Below, in pieces: positions 24,829 to 32,832 of a stretch of DNA of 56,938 bases. Source of the DNA: Candidatus Bathyarchaeota archaeon (GTDB lineage Archaea; Thermoproteota; Bathyarchaeia; TCS64); contig JABIBQ010000096.1 in assembly GCA_018652685.1 (NCBI GenBank), positions 1-56,938 on the forward strand. The letters run 5' to 3'. The translations under genes were made by a program, and so were the position numbers. The notes under the pieces are model-generated. The model was not told the DNA's origin, searched no databases, and saw nothing but the letters and a program-made list of their open reading frames with translations. Numbering within the stretch: the first letter of the stretch is position 1; every line of letters starts with the position of its first letter.

Positions 24829-25716
24829 ATGGCTATCGTGTTATGTGTTCTGGCTAGTGCCAGGTCTGAGGGATATACTGCTACACTGCTTGACCGAGTA
24901 ATCGAGGGAATAAAGTCCATTAAGGGAGTGGACGTTGAGTTTGTCAATATTTTCGATTATCTCCCAATTAGTCCCTGCATATCATGCTGGAACTGTGCAC
25001 GCAACGACGATCACAGGTGCACATTGGACGACTCCATGGGCAGGATGGGTGAAGGCGAGCTAGTCAATAAAGTGTTGAACGCCAATGGCCTATTCATCGC
25101 CCAGCCGGTATACTTCACAAGGCCGCCTGCCTCGGTCCAACTGTTCTTCGAGAGGTTTTACCCGTTCATGTGGAGTGGAGAGCTCAACGGACTGCCTTTT
25201 GCATCCCTCTCCCAGGCCGCAAACAACGGCGGGACACGGATGGCTGATTGGGAGATGTCCAAATGGGCCTTCACTCGAAGTTTCAAGTACATAGGCGGGT
25301 TACCTGTGCATATGGTTCAGTACGATGAGGCCTGTGTAAAAGCACGTGACCTGGGAAAGAAACTCGCGGAGGCTGCCCTGGAGGATGCAGAGGAAAGATT
25401 CACTGTGACCGCATTTGACAAGTACATGGGAACAGACGGGAACCCCTGGGACTGCCTCGATGGATATGTTGATGACCTGACAAACGGTACCAGGAGCTAC
25501 AAGGGCTCGCTCGTCGAACACGCCCTGAGCCACGGGACGGTCAAAAAAGAGGAAGCCGTTAACCTTCTCCGGAATGCAGCGGAGGAGCTCAAGCTGATGC
25601 TCCAATACTACGAGGTCGGGGACCGAGTAAAGGCCAAAGAGCACCTGATCAAGATGAGGACCTACTGGAGTCCCGCAACCATCAAGGAGTTCTTGGATGA
25701 TGATTTAAACCAGTGA
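24829..25716 (+). CDS. Iron-sulfur flavoprotein / NADPH-dependent FMN reductase family
   Basis: 295 aa from the ATG at 24829 (a TTG precedes it). The flavodoxin-like fold opens with 'VLCVLASARSEGYTATLLD'. 'SPCISCWNCARNDDHRC' is a compact C-x2-C-x2-C-x7-C set, as in archaeal iron-sulfur flavoproteins that hold a [4Fe-4S] cluster next to FMN. 'GLFIAQPVYFTRPPASVQLFFERFY' (in parts) is the FMN loop region. It should pass electrons from ferredoxin or NAD(P)H to small acceptors or O2. A 16-nt gap links it to the VOC gene downstream. Confidence 0.9.
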   Translation: MAIVLCVLASARSEGYTATLLDRVIEGIKSIKGVDVEFVNIFDYLPISPCISCWNCARNDDHRCTLDDSMGRMGEGELVNKVLNANGLFIAQPVYFTRPPASVQLFFERFYPFMWSGELNGLPFASLSQAANNGGTRMADWEMSKWAFTRSFKYIGGLPVHMVQYDEACVKARDLGKKLAEAALEDAEERFTVTAFDKYMGTDGNPWDCLDGYVDDLTNGTRSYKGSLVEHALSHGTVKKEEAVNLLRNAAEELKLMLQYYEVGDRVKAKEHLIKMRTYWSPATIKEFLDDDLNQ

Positions 25717-25732
25717 GAACCTTTTCTGATTC

Positions 25733-26128
25733 ATGAGTGAATACGATCTAGAGGGAACTCTGACCCTGTTCTACTACGACGATCTGGAAAGAGCGTTCAA
25801 CTTTTACAATGACATCATCAAGTTCAAGTTTGTCGCTGATTTCGGGTACGTCAAGATATTCAAGGTCATCGAGGGTGCGTTGCTTGGACTGGTAGACGGG
25901 ACATTGGGGTCACACAGGACAAGCCCATCGAAGCCCGTGAGGTTAGTTGTGATGGTCAAAGACATAGACCCCTGGTTCAAGAAGATAAAAGCGGGAGGGG
26001 TGGAGACCCTTGAGGACGAGCCATTCACCGGGGTGAAGATGAGGCTCAAGGGGTTCACCTTCGATGACACCGAGGGATACACGGTTGAATTTGTTCAGTA
26101 CCTGACCCCCTACGGTATGTTAGAATAA
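25733..26128 (+). CDS. Glyoxalase/bleomycin-resistance (VOC) superfamily protein
   Basis: 131 aa. 'GTLTLFYYDDLERAFNFYNDI' opens the first beta-alpha-beta-beta-beta unit, and 'VRLVVMVKDIDPWFKKIKAGGVE' followed by 'DDTEGYTVEFVQYL' forms the second, with Glu in the final strand as a metal ligand candidate. The usual N-terminal His ligand is not obvious. Substrate unknown. It starts 16 nt after the iron-sulfur flavoprotein gene and is probably co-transcribed. Confidence 0.85.
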   Translation: MSEYDLEGTLTLFYYDDLERAFNFYNDIIKFKFVADFGYVKIFKVIEGALLGLVDGTLGSHRTSPSKPVRLVVMVKDIDPWFKKIKAGGVETLEDEPFTGVKMRLKGFTFDDTEGYTVEFVQYLTPYGMLE

Positions 26129-26156
26129 ACCTGGAATATCCAATGTTACATGAAAG

Positions 26157-26284
26157 CTACCTCTTCCCCAAGATACCCCGTATCTCGGCATTGTTTGCCC
26201 ATAGGAACGGAACCTCAATGTCTTCTGACATATCCTCTATCCTATTGATTTCAAATACCAGCTCCCCTATTCTTCTCTGATCAA
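26157..26284 (-). pseudogene. Possible gene remnant between VOC and tautomerase genes
   Basis: On the reverse strand a protein-like frame without its own start ends with TAG at 26157. It reads 'IGELVFEINRIEDMSEDIEV' and then 'PFLWANNAEIRGILGKR'. Upstream the same frame runs into the tautomerase gene's antisense, so only the 40-codon tail could be real. It might be the end of a decayed gene. The family is not recognised. Confidence 0.25.
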
Positions 26285-26285
26285 C

Positions 26286-26471
26286 ATGCCGGTAGTTACC
26301 ATAAGCACCTGGACGGGGAAGACCGTGGAGCAGAAAGACAAACTTATGAAGGGCATAACCAAGGCCTTCAAGGACATAGGAGTGGACCCAGCGGGCCTCA
26401 CCATAATCATCCACGACATCCCGCGATACAACTGGGCCAAGGGCGGAGAACAGGTCTCAAAGGAAGCTTAA
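26286..26471 (+). CDS. 4-oxalocrotonate tautomerase-family protein
   Basis: 61 aa, exactly the size of 4-OT subunits. The mature N-terminus is Pro-2 (MPVVTISTW), the catalytic base of the family, followed by 'GKTVEQKDKLMKGITKAF' and 'GLTIIIHDIPRYNWAKGGE'. The Trp and Arg needed by 4-OT are plausibly present. It would ketonise enols of aromatic or oxo-acid breakdown. TATA-like TTTCAAATACC lies about 30 nt upstream. Confidence 0.9.
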   Translation: MPVVTISTWTGKTVEQKDKLMKGITKAFKDIGVDPAGLTIIIHDIPRYNWAKGGEQVSKEA

Positions 26472-26539
26472 CCCACTTATTTCGAAATAGAACACAACCC
26501 TTTGCCAAGAATTTTATTATCAATAATACATGACCAGTT

Positions 26540-27598
26540 ATGGCTGATGGTGATACACCCAAAACGAGATGGGACGCAATTCTTAGTGGGGGTCAATCTG
26601 ACCGCCCACCAATCGATTACTGGGCGACAGACGAGGTAACTGAGAGACTGATGAGACACCTCAATGCGTCCACCATAAGGGACATGTACGAGAAACTGGA
26701 CATCGACGTGCCCTTCACCGTCGAGCCCGTGTACATGGGAAAGCCGATACCACACGACGAGGACGTTTTTGGATGCAAGTACCGGGACGTTGACTACGGG
26801 ACAGGCTCATACAAGGAGTGCGTCTCCCACCCGCTTGCAGGGTACAAGACCATTGATGAGATCGAGGCGAACTACACCTGGCCGGATATCAACGACTACG
26901 ACTTCACAACGATCAAGGAACAGATTCATGGATGGTACGATTACCCCGTATCAGGCGGCGGCTCGGAGCCCTTCCTTGACTACAAGAACCTACGGGGCCA
27001 GCAGCAGGGATACATCGACCTCTTTCGGTACCCCGAGGTAGCCAACTATTGCCTTGACAGGTTGTTTGATTTTCGGTACGAGTACACTCGGCGGATTTAC
27101 CGGGAGATACCAGGCAGGGTCACCTTCAGCTACATCGCCGAGGACTTCGGGGCACAAAACGGTTTGCTCATCTCGCCCAAGATGATTCGAGAAATCTTCC
27201 TCCCAAGGATGCAGAGGATGAACGACCTTGCCCACGACAATGACGTTCACGTCTTCTTCCACAGTGACGGTGCTATCAACGAGATCGTCACGGATATGAT
27301 TGGAATCGGTATAGACATCCTGAACCCAATCCAGTGGAGGTGCGCCAACATGGACAGGGCCATGCTCAAGGCAGAGTACGGAGATAAGGTGGTGCTCCAC
27401 GGCGCAATGGACAACCAGCACACGCTGCCTTTCGGTTCAACAAATGACGTCCGCGCTGAGGTCAGGGAGAACCTCAACACTCTGGGACCAGGCGGTTACA
27501 TCCTGGCTCCGTGCCACAATATCCAGCCCATAACGCCCACTGAGAACATATTGGCCATGTACACCGAGGCGCATCGGCGACTCAAAACCACCAGATGA
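26540..27598 (+). CDS. Uroporphyrinogen decarboxylase-family protein (MtaA/methyltransferase-like)
   Basis: 352 aa. 'GGQSDRPPIDYWATDEVTERL' and 'LDIDVPFTVEPVYMG' open the URO-D barrel; 'VFFHSDGAINEIVTDMIGIG' near residue 237, 'ILNPIQWRC' and 'GGYILAPCHNIQP' near 330 follow. In MtaA-type methyltransferases zinc is held by H-x-C and a distant C; here the pattern is H-x-D with a distant Cys. A corrinoid or thiol methyltransferase role is more likely than heme synthesis, as no other heme gene is near. TATA-like TTTTATTATC at 26511-26520. Confidence 0.85.
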   Translation: MADGDTPKTRWDAILSGGQSDRPPIDYWATDEVTERLMRHLNASTIRDMYEKLDIDVPFTVEPVYMGKPIPHDEDVFGCKYRDVDYGTGSYKECVSHPLAGYKTIDEIEANYTWPDINDYDFTTIKEQIHGWYDYPVSGGGSEPFLDYKNLRGQQQGYIDLFRYPEVANYCLDRLFDFRYEYTRRIYREIPGRVTFSYIAEDFGAQNGLLISPKMIREIFLPRMQRMNDLAHDNDVHVFFHSDGAINEIVTDMIGIGIDILNPIQWRCANMDRAMLKAEYGDKVVLHGAMDNQHTLPFGSTNDVRAEVRENLNTLGPGGYILAPCHNIQPITPTENILAMYTEAHRRLKTTR

Positions 27599-27637
27599 CA
27601 ACCCTTGCCACCATACGATAAAAAGACAAAGATAGAA

Positions 27638-27645
27638 TTTTTTTT
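27638..27645 (+). terminator. Eight-T run downstream of the URO-D-family gene
   Basis: An unbroken run of eight T at 27638-27645, 40 nt after the stop codon, fits an archaeal terminator. Confidence 0.5.
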
Positions 27646-27671
27646 CTGCAACGCAAGTACTAAAAAACAGC

Positions 27672-27694
27672 TTGTGTCAGATTACTTGACACAA
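27672..27694. repeat. 8-bp perfect inverted repeat, operator or hairpin
   Basis: Arms TTGTGTCA (27672-27679) and TGACACAA (27687-27694) are separated by 7 nt. It stands in the 178-nt gap between the convergent URO-D and truD genes. A TATA-like AATAATATTTTC follows at 27706, and then a 30-codon ATG frame (27724-27816) that overlaps the truD 3' end. It could regulate that tiny ORF or act as a transcript-end hairpin. Confidence 0.45.
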
Positions 27695-27776
27695 TACCGC
27701 TGTAAAAATAATATTTTCTCGATATGACCTGTGACGAGATCAAAACCAGCCCCTCCCTAGGAGAAGAACTAGACCT

Positions 27777-28826
27777 CTACGCCTTCATGAATTCCCTGAG
27801 CAGGGAAGTAGCATAACCGCCCTTATGTAACATAAACGAGAGCCTGATCCCCCGCGGGACCTCCGCGACCTCGATCCTTGGAACTAGCCTGCCGAAACGC
27901 CGGGTGCCCGTGAGCTTTACCCGCTTCAGATCATCCAAAGAAACCCCAGACTCTTCAATAATCTCGTCTTCAAGAGTCCCTGGTTTCCCCAGCGGCTTTG
28001 ACATTTTGTAGCCGAATATAGGGGCAGTGAAGCTGATCTCACCCACATCAAACCGAACCTGTTCTGCCCGCGGGTCGTTCACCCAGAATATGCCCCCTGT
28101 GTCGTGCTTCTTTGCTATATCCCCAAGCATTACTCTGCCGAAAAGACCCCGCCTAACCCGCTCCGCCAGGTATCTGTTGCACAGATAGCTCTGGTACCCC
28201 GCCACCAGCAGTTTCCCCAGCCACCTGTCCTTGGGTCTCCTCCCGCCCATGATTATCTCCCAACCGTCGCGGACGTTCCTGCCCCAGCGCCCAGTCCTCT
28301 GCTCACCATAGTAATTGGGGAATCCCGTCCGGTGGATCATCTCCGCTATTTTTCCGGCCCTCTCAACGGCCCTGTCCATGGACATACGCAAACCTGTGAT
28401 TGTGGTCTGGAAGTTATTTCCGATAAGGTGGCCCGCCCTGAGCTTGTTGTCGTGGAACTTCGCGCCGTTAACCCTGACATCCAGCTTCCTCTGAATCAGA
28501 TCCATGGCTTCATCAGAATCCACATCACCGCTCTCGAAGAGGATGCTAAACGTTTGGGTGGTCACCGCGTTCTTGTCCTTGAGGCCAGCGGTTCCAATGT
28601 TTCTGGGACGGAGCTTGAACAATTCTGCTAGCCTGACTTGGACATCCCTGGTTGTATGCCCCACCTTGGTTATGTTGACGTACAGATGGCTACCGTGACC
28701 CGACGCTTCGTACAGGGGCACCTCCTCCACGGCAAAGTCCTCCGGAAGTGCCTTGATCTCTCCCCCGATGCCCTCCAGTCCCTCGGTGATATACGGGAGC
28801 GACAGGTCAAGGGACGGATGCTTCAT
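27777..28826 (-). CDS. truD: tRNA pseudouridine synthase TruD
   Basis: 349 aa from the ATG at 28826 ('MKHPSLDLSLPYITEG'). The frame runs up to 28946, but archaeal TruD proteins begin 15-25 residues before 'GGEIKALPEDFAVEEV', as here. The catalytic Asp lies in 'GTAGLKDKNAVTTQ'. 'NYYGEQRTGRWGRN' and 'LVAGYQSYLCNRYLAERV' are further family motifs, and the TRUD insertion domain lies between. It modifies U13 (and in archaea other sites) in tRNA. Confidence 0.93.
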   Translation of the reverse strand: MKHPSLDLSLPYITEGLEGIGGEIKALPEDFAVEEVPLYEASGHGSHLYVNITKVGHTTRDVQVRLAELFKLRPRNIGTAGLKDKNAVTTQTFSILFESGDVDSDEAMDLIQRKLDVRVNGAKFHDNKLRAGHLIGNNFQTTITGLRMSMDRAVERAGKIAEMIHRTGFPNYYGEQRTGRWGRNVRDGWEIIMGGRRPKDRWLGKLLVAGYQSYLCNRYLAERVRRGLFGRVMLGDIAKKHDTGGIFWVNDPRAEQVRFDVGEISFTAPIFGYKMSKPLGKPGTLEDEIIEESGVSLDDLKRVKLTGTRRFGRLVPRIEVAEVPRGIRLSFMLHKGGYATSLLREFMKA

Positions 28827-29468
28827 TCTGTGACGTATCCCGCCTGTGTTATTGAAGGATTCGAAAAAGCAAATCATCGGATTTGGGTTTTTATCCGCAT
28901 TTCTGGATATCATGCGCGCCTTGACCACATTACGACTCAAAACCACGTATACTCATATGGGTTGATTATTCACGATATCATGAACTATACTGTTTCTCAC
29001 TATAATCGTCATTGATTAATTCGATATAACAGTACTGCGTTCCCAATTATCCCCGCCAGTCATACCTTTTCTCCACAACCCAATTCATGTATTACTCAAA
29101 AGTTGAATATGGGACAAATCTAGCCTCATCAATAAGCGTTGAATCCGGTAAACTTGACAATACGGTGAGGTTATCAGGAAAAAAATAATTGTTGTACATA
29201 ACCTGAGTGATTGTCAAACTAATCTAATCTACTCCAAAGGAACTGAGGGCATTGTAGAGAAAGTAACGTTCGTCCAGATACTCCACGTTTTATGAGTGCC
29301 CCTGATAAGATTGAGATTGACCCATATTATCAAACCATAAGAGATAACCCCGGAAAAAGTCCCAACTTAAAATTTTGATGCGGACGTCGATTGTTCAAAG
29401 AAAATCAGATAATGTATATCCTTGTTCACAAATTATTTAGCCCATCCAACTGTTCATATATGATATAA
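28827..29468. other. 640-nt gap with no convincing gene
   Basis: AT-rich spacer between truD's start and the DUF1847 gene. I see TATA-like stretches at both ends (for example AAATTATTTA at 29429-29438) and a 28-codon ATG frame at 29292-29378 (starts 'MSAPDKIEIDPYYQTI') that is protein-like but has no other support. No hairpin, tRNA or long remnant was recognised. Confidence 0.5.
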
Positions 29469-30149
29469 TTGAAAACCCCACAGTGCGCAAAGTGCGTGGA
29501 CAGGAAATGCACCCGTGAAGGATGGACACGGGAGCAGTTACCTGAGTTCTGCCCCATGAAACACAAGCAGGACGTGATAGACACAGCATGGAAGAAATAC
29601 AAGGACCCAAAAGAGCAAAAGTTCTACCAGAACTCCACAATAACCGAGCAAAGGGCATACATGAACATCAGGGGCAGGGTCATCGCAGTCCGGCCTAGAA
29701 TACTTGAAATCCTAAAGTTCGCTGATATGATGGGATGGAAAAAACTAGGAGTCGCGTTCTGCACAGGTCTTGGCGAAGAGGCCAGAAGAATAGTCGAGAT
29801 ATTCGAGTCAGCCGGATTAGACGTCTACTCAGTCTGCTGCAAGTGCGGTAACGTCGACAAAACCGAGTGGGGCATAGCAGGAGAGGACAAGATTCACGCA
29901 CTAAGGGGCCAACCTGACAAATTTGAAGCGGGATGTAACCCCATAATACAGGCTGAGATATTAGCCTCGGAGGATGTTGATCTCAACATAATAGTTGGAC
30001 TTTGTATCGGACATGATATCCAGTTCACTTGGCATGCAAAGGGACCGGTGACGACCCTGATAATCAAGGACAGGGTGACAGGGCATAACCCTGCAGCGAG
30101 CCTCACCAGTAATTACCATCATCCGCGGATGTGGAAAGAAGAGGAATAA
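29469..30149 (+). CDS. DUF1847 metal-binding protein
   Basis: 226 aa. 'CAKCVDRKCTREGW' near the N-terminus and 'CPMKH' supply a Cys cluster; 'SVCCKCGNV' lies in the middle; 'FEAGCNPIIQAEILASEDVDLN', given here in parts, and 'IVGLCIGHDIQFTW', 'VTTLIIKDRVTGHNP' are the hallmark C-terminal blocks of DUF1847. Such proteins are found in anaerobes and probably carry a metal or iron-sulfur centre; function is unknown. The start must be TTG at 29469, as no ATG lies ahead of the first Cys cluster. Confidence 0.92.
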   Translation: MKTPQCAKCVDRKCTREGWTREQLPEFCPMKHKQDVIDTAWKKYKDPKEQKFYQNSTITEQRAYMNIRGRVIAVRPRILEILKFADMMGWKKLGVAFCTGLGEEARRIVEIFESAGLDVYSVCCKCGNVDKTEWGIAGEDKIHALRGQPDKFEAGCNPIIQAEILASEDVDLNIIVGLCIGHDIQFTWHAKGPVTTLIIKDRVTGHNPAASLTSNYHHPRMWKEEE

Positions 30150-30168
30150 TTATCATTCCTTTTCATCA

Positions 30169-31224
30169 TCAGACAAACTGAAGGAATCGCTTCGGGTTCT
30201 CGACAAGCATGGCGTGAATCTCTTCCTCGGACATTCCGTTCATGTCCATCATAGGTATCACCGTCTCATGAATGTAGTCGTACCCGAAGCCACCGTATCT
30301 GTGAAGGTCAATCTTGTTGAAGACATCATGGCTGATAAGAATCTGGTTCAAGTACCCATGGTCGATGAATTCCTGTATACACTCGATGCGCTGCCAGTCG
30401 CTCAAAGCGAAAAAAGTCTTCTCAGGGAGGACTATTGGGTTCTGGTAGTTCCCGAAGCTATCGTACTCGATATAGCAACCTGTCTTTGCAAGTTCTAAAG
30501 TGAGGTCCACGTCCAGACCATGCCTATTACTTAGGTGGCTCATGGCGGTGCGGCTGATATCTCCCCCGAATCCACGAAAAAGATCGATGATCTCCATGGG
30601 CTCGGATTGACTTCGACCTGGATGGATATTGACGGGTGCACCGGTAACTCTTTGTGCCTCTGCAACCGCTTCAAGTACTTTGATTTCAGTTTCCTTCAAT
30701 GGATGAGAGCAGCCTATCTCCCCCAGGATCCCTGCACATATACCTGTGCCGTCAACACCGACGGTGATGTCTCGCACCATCTCCTCTACGAGATCGTCAT
30801 GCGACCGTTTCGCCAGTTCTCTTGGGTGGCTCCCTCCAACGTAGTACCCAGACCCCATCAGGATGTGCACATCAGTGGCACGGGATACACGGGCCAAGCC
30901 TTCAGGGTCACGGAATAGACCGACGTTCCCCATGTCAACTAGTGCGCCTCCACCGGCCCGTTTGAAACGAAGCACCTCATCGATGGCGACATTCTCGTCC
31001 AGTAACCTTAGGTTATCAATACTGCTAACTCCGTGTCGCCTAAGCCATTCGATATTCTCAATCTTCACAGGCTCGTGTGTACTCTCTTTATCATCTGGTT
31101 CCTCATACAAGAAACTGGCATCCCATAGGACGTGCTCATGGGACAGCGTTGCACCGAGTACACTTGGGTCAATAGTTCCCATCACTGTTTGGATCTTACC
31201 TGACAATCTCTGTTCTGACATCAT
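30169..31224 (-). CDS. Phosphotriesterase-family hydrolase
   Basis: 351 aa. An amidohydrolase-type barrel with 'GATLSHEHVLWD' (H-x-H, near residue 30), 'GAGGALVDMGNVGL', 'AGILGEIGCS' (Glu in place of the carboxylated Lys of classic PTE, as in PTE-related proteins), 'PVNIHPGRS', 'MSHLSNRHG' and 'QILISHDVFNK' (final metal Asp). Members act as lactonases or esterases; substrate unknown. Two ATGs are adjacent (31224, 31221). It has a TATA-like box and an inverted repeat directly before the start. Confidence 0.9.
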   Translation of the reverse strand: MMSEQRLSGKIQTVMGTIDPSVLGATLSHEHVLWDASFLYEEPDDKESTHEPVKIENIEWLRRHGVSSIDNLRLLDENVAIDEVLRFKRAGGGALVDMGNVGLFRDPEGLARVSRATDVHILMGSGYYVGGSHPRELAKRSHDDLVEEMVRDITVGVDGTGICAGILGEIGCSHPLKETEIKVLEAVAEAQRVTGAPVNIHPGRSQSEPMEIIDLFRGFGGDISRTAMSHLSNRHGLDVDLTLELAKTGCYIEYDSFGNYQNPIVLPEKTFFALSDWQRIECIQEFIDHGYLNQILISHDVFNKIDLHRYGGFGYDYIHETVIPMMDMNGMSEEEIHAMLVENPKRFLQFV

Positions 31225-31253
31225 TAAACCTGAAGCTGTTTAACGATAAAACA
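31224..31253 (-). promoter_or_regulatory. TATA box and 6-bp inverted repeat upstream of the phosphotriesterase gene
   Basis: Reverse strand: TATA-like GTTTTATCGT (31253-31244), then TTAAAC and GTTTAA arms (31243-31238 and 31229-31224) separated by 8 nt. The second arm merges with the start codon at 31224. Leaderless mRNA is implied. Confidence 0.45.
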
Positions 31254-31345
31254 TGACAGGTGTCTGAATCTGTGGCAGAGCTACAATCCGCTACTGTGTT
31301 AAAAATAACATAGGCTTCATTAAGCTAGGGGTCATAGTATACATT

Positions 31346-31663
31346 GTGGGTAAAACGAGGTCATCTGCACTTATTCAGATAATGCAGATTGAGGACGAGA
31401 TAAAGCGCGTCATCAACGGAAAGGAGTATATCAACATACGGCAATACGTCCAGGTTCTAAAGGACTTGTCTGGGAATGCAATTCTCCAGGTGGAAAATCC
31501 GGACGATATGGGGAAAATGGTTAGACTGAGAAAGAACAGCGAAGAGGCAAAAAAATACCTCGTGAAATACGAGGCGATGCTTAACGAGTTCGACGCGCAG
31601 TTATTAAATCTCAGGAAGCGTAAGCAGGACCTCAATTCGGAGTTATTTGGGAAACGAAACTAG
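31346..31663 (+). CDS. Small coiled-coil protein of unknown function
   Basis: 105 aa from the GTG at 31346; the ATG at 31382 ('MQIEDEIKRVING') is the alternative. The sequence is highly charged and helical, with a clear heptad pattern at the C-terminal half ('YLVKYEAMLNEFDAQLLNLR'). No enzyme motif or membrane helix. It converges on the second amidinotransferase gene. Confidence 0.65.
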   Translation: MGKTRSSALIQIMQIEDEIKRVINGKEYINIRQYVQVLKDLSGNAILQVENPDDMGKMVRLRKNSEEAKKYLVKYEAMLNEFDAQLLNLRKRKQDLNSELFGKRN

Positions 31664-31689
31664 TTCTGCATAAAAAAAGTATTACAAGG

Positions 31690-32760
31690 CTAGTCTTTTG
31701 GCTCGGAGTCCCTGATGAGTGAGCTGACCGTACAATGGAAGAATCCATCCCTTCTAGGAACAACGATGCTAGCGCAATCAACCTGCAAAACGTCAATGCC
31801 AATACTTTCCAGCCACTTGATACCCTTCTGGGTGCTTGATGGTGGGGAAGGAACCATGATTTTGCCTGGCCCCAGAACAACCCCAGTCTCGGGCCCGACG
31901 GTGTTGACCCCATAATGCCTGCACACCTTATCTGGTGGCGTGATAAAGTTCCAGTCCATTTCCGCCTCCATCCAGTTGGTTAGATATGGGCTGATCCATT
32001 TAGGATCACATATGGACGTGTGTTTGTCAACCATCTGGTAGGTTATATTAAGCGTGGAGCTGCCAATCCTGTAACCATAGCCGGGGGCAATCCTAACGTC
32101 CACCTCCGGGTCTTGCATTTTGACAATATTTGATAATTGATTAAATCCTGATTCGTTTGCTCTCATAACCTCAGGTTCGTGTGTGTTGTAGTAAATTCCA
32201 TGGATCTGGATTATCATGTGTTTCTCGTCGAGCCAGCCAATTGTCCCGCCCTCGGCCATCCCTTTCCCTGTTATCATGCCTACAACAGGGCACCCGATAT
32301 CAGCGAGTGTCCGATACACTGGGACCTCCTCGCCTCTTCTAGCCTCGCTGAGCATTCTCAGAATTACCCTTCCGTATACCGCTGGATACGAGGAATCGTC
32401 GGTGTCAACAGAGAAAACCTGGTGAAGCTGGTCGTCAGGTACGGGTTTCCTAATAACTACCTCGATCTGCTCTTGTTTGAATGCATCGACCACGTTCTCA
32501 TGGTCTTTAACCATCTCCTCCAGATTTGGTTTTTCGAGCATCCCCCAGGCTTTAAGTGAAGATTCATTTGGATACCACGGAGTCGGCTTGCCCACGCTGA
32601 GAAACTCATTTCCCGGTCTATGAAGCATCACCATCCTGAGCTTGCCTATTGTGGTGTTTGCCTTCCATTTACGCCCCCAGTATCTTGGCATGTCTTCCTC
32701 GAAATCCGTTAGCATCTGGAATCCGGGCGGATATCCTCCTGATCGTGTTTTCTGACTCAT
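31690..32760 (-). CDS. Amidinotransferase/deiminase-fold enzyme, copy 2
   Basis: 356 aa, paralogue of 4327-5406 along its whole length; shared text includes 'KWKANTTIGKLR', 'VMLHRPGNEFLSVG', 'GCPVVGMITG', 'QDPEVDVR', 'VGPETGVVL' and the C-terminal EPKD. The nucleophile Cys is in 'GFFHCTVSSL' and the Glu in 'GMAEGGTIGW'. The central His of copy 1 (THYCMVD) is Thr here (ITYQMVD), while the later His in D-[RK]-H is kept. The two copies may have split substrates. TATA-like TTAAATATACT lies about 35 nt upstream. Confidence 0.88.
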   Translation of the reverse strand: MSQKTRSGGYPPGFQMLTDFEEDMPRYWGRKWKANTTIGKLRMVMLHRPGNEFLSVGKPTPWYPNESSLKAWGMLEKPNLEEMVKDHENVVDAFKQEQIEVVIRKPVPDDQLHQVFSVDTDDSSYPAVYGRVILRMLSEARRGEEVPVYRTLADIGCPVVGMITGKGMAEGGTIGWLDEKHMIIQIHGIYYNTHEPEVMRANESGFNQLSNIVKMQDPEVDVRIAPGYGYRIGSSTLNITYQMVDKHTSICDPKWISPYLTNWMEAEMDWNFITPPDKVCRHYGVNTVGPETGVVLGPGKIMVPSPPSSTQKGIKWLESIGIDVLQVDCASIVVPRRDGFFHCTVSSLIRDSEPKD

Positions 32761-32832
32761 GAAAAATCGTTAGTTTGATTCATTTGAGTATATTTAACCC
32801 ATCCGCGCAGGTAGAAAAGAGAAAAGGTGGAC

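Noticed and set aside
28104-28631. 175-codon plus-strand ORF
   Set aside because: Antisense to truD.
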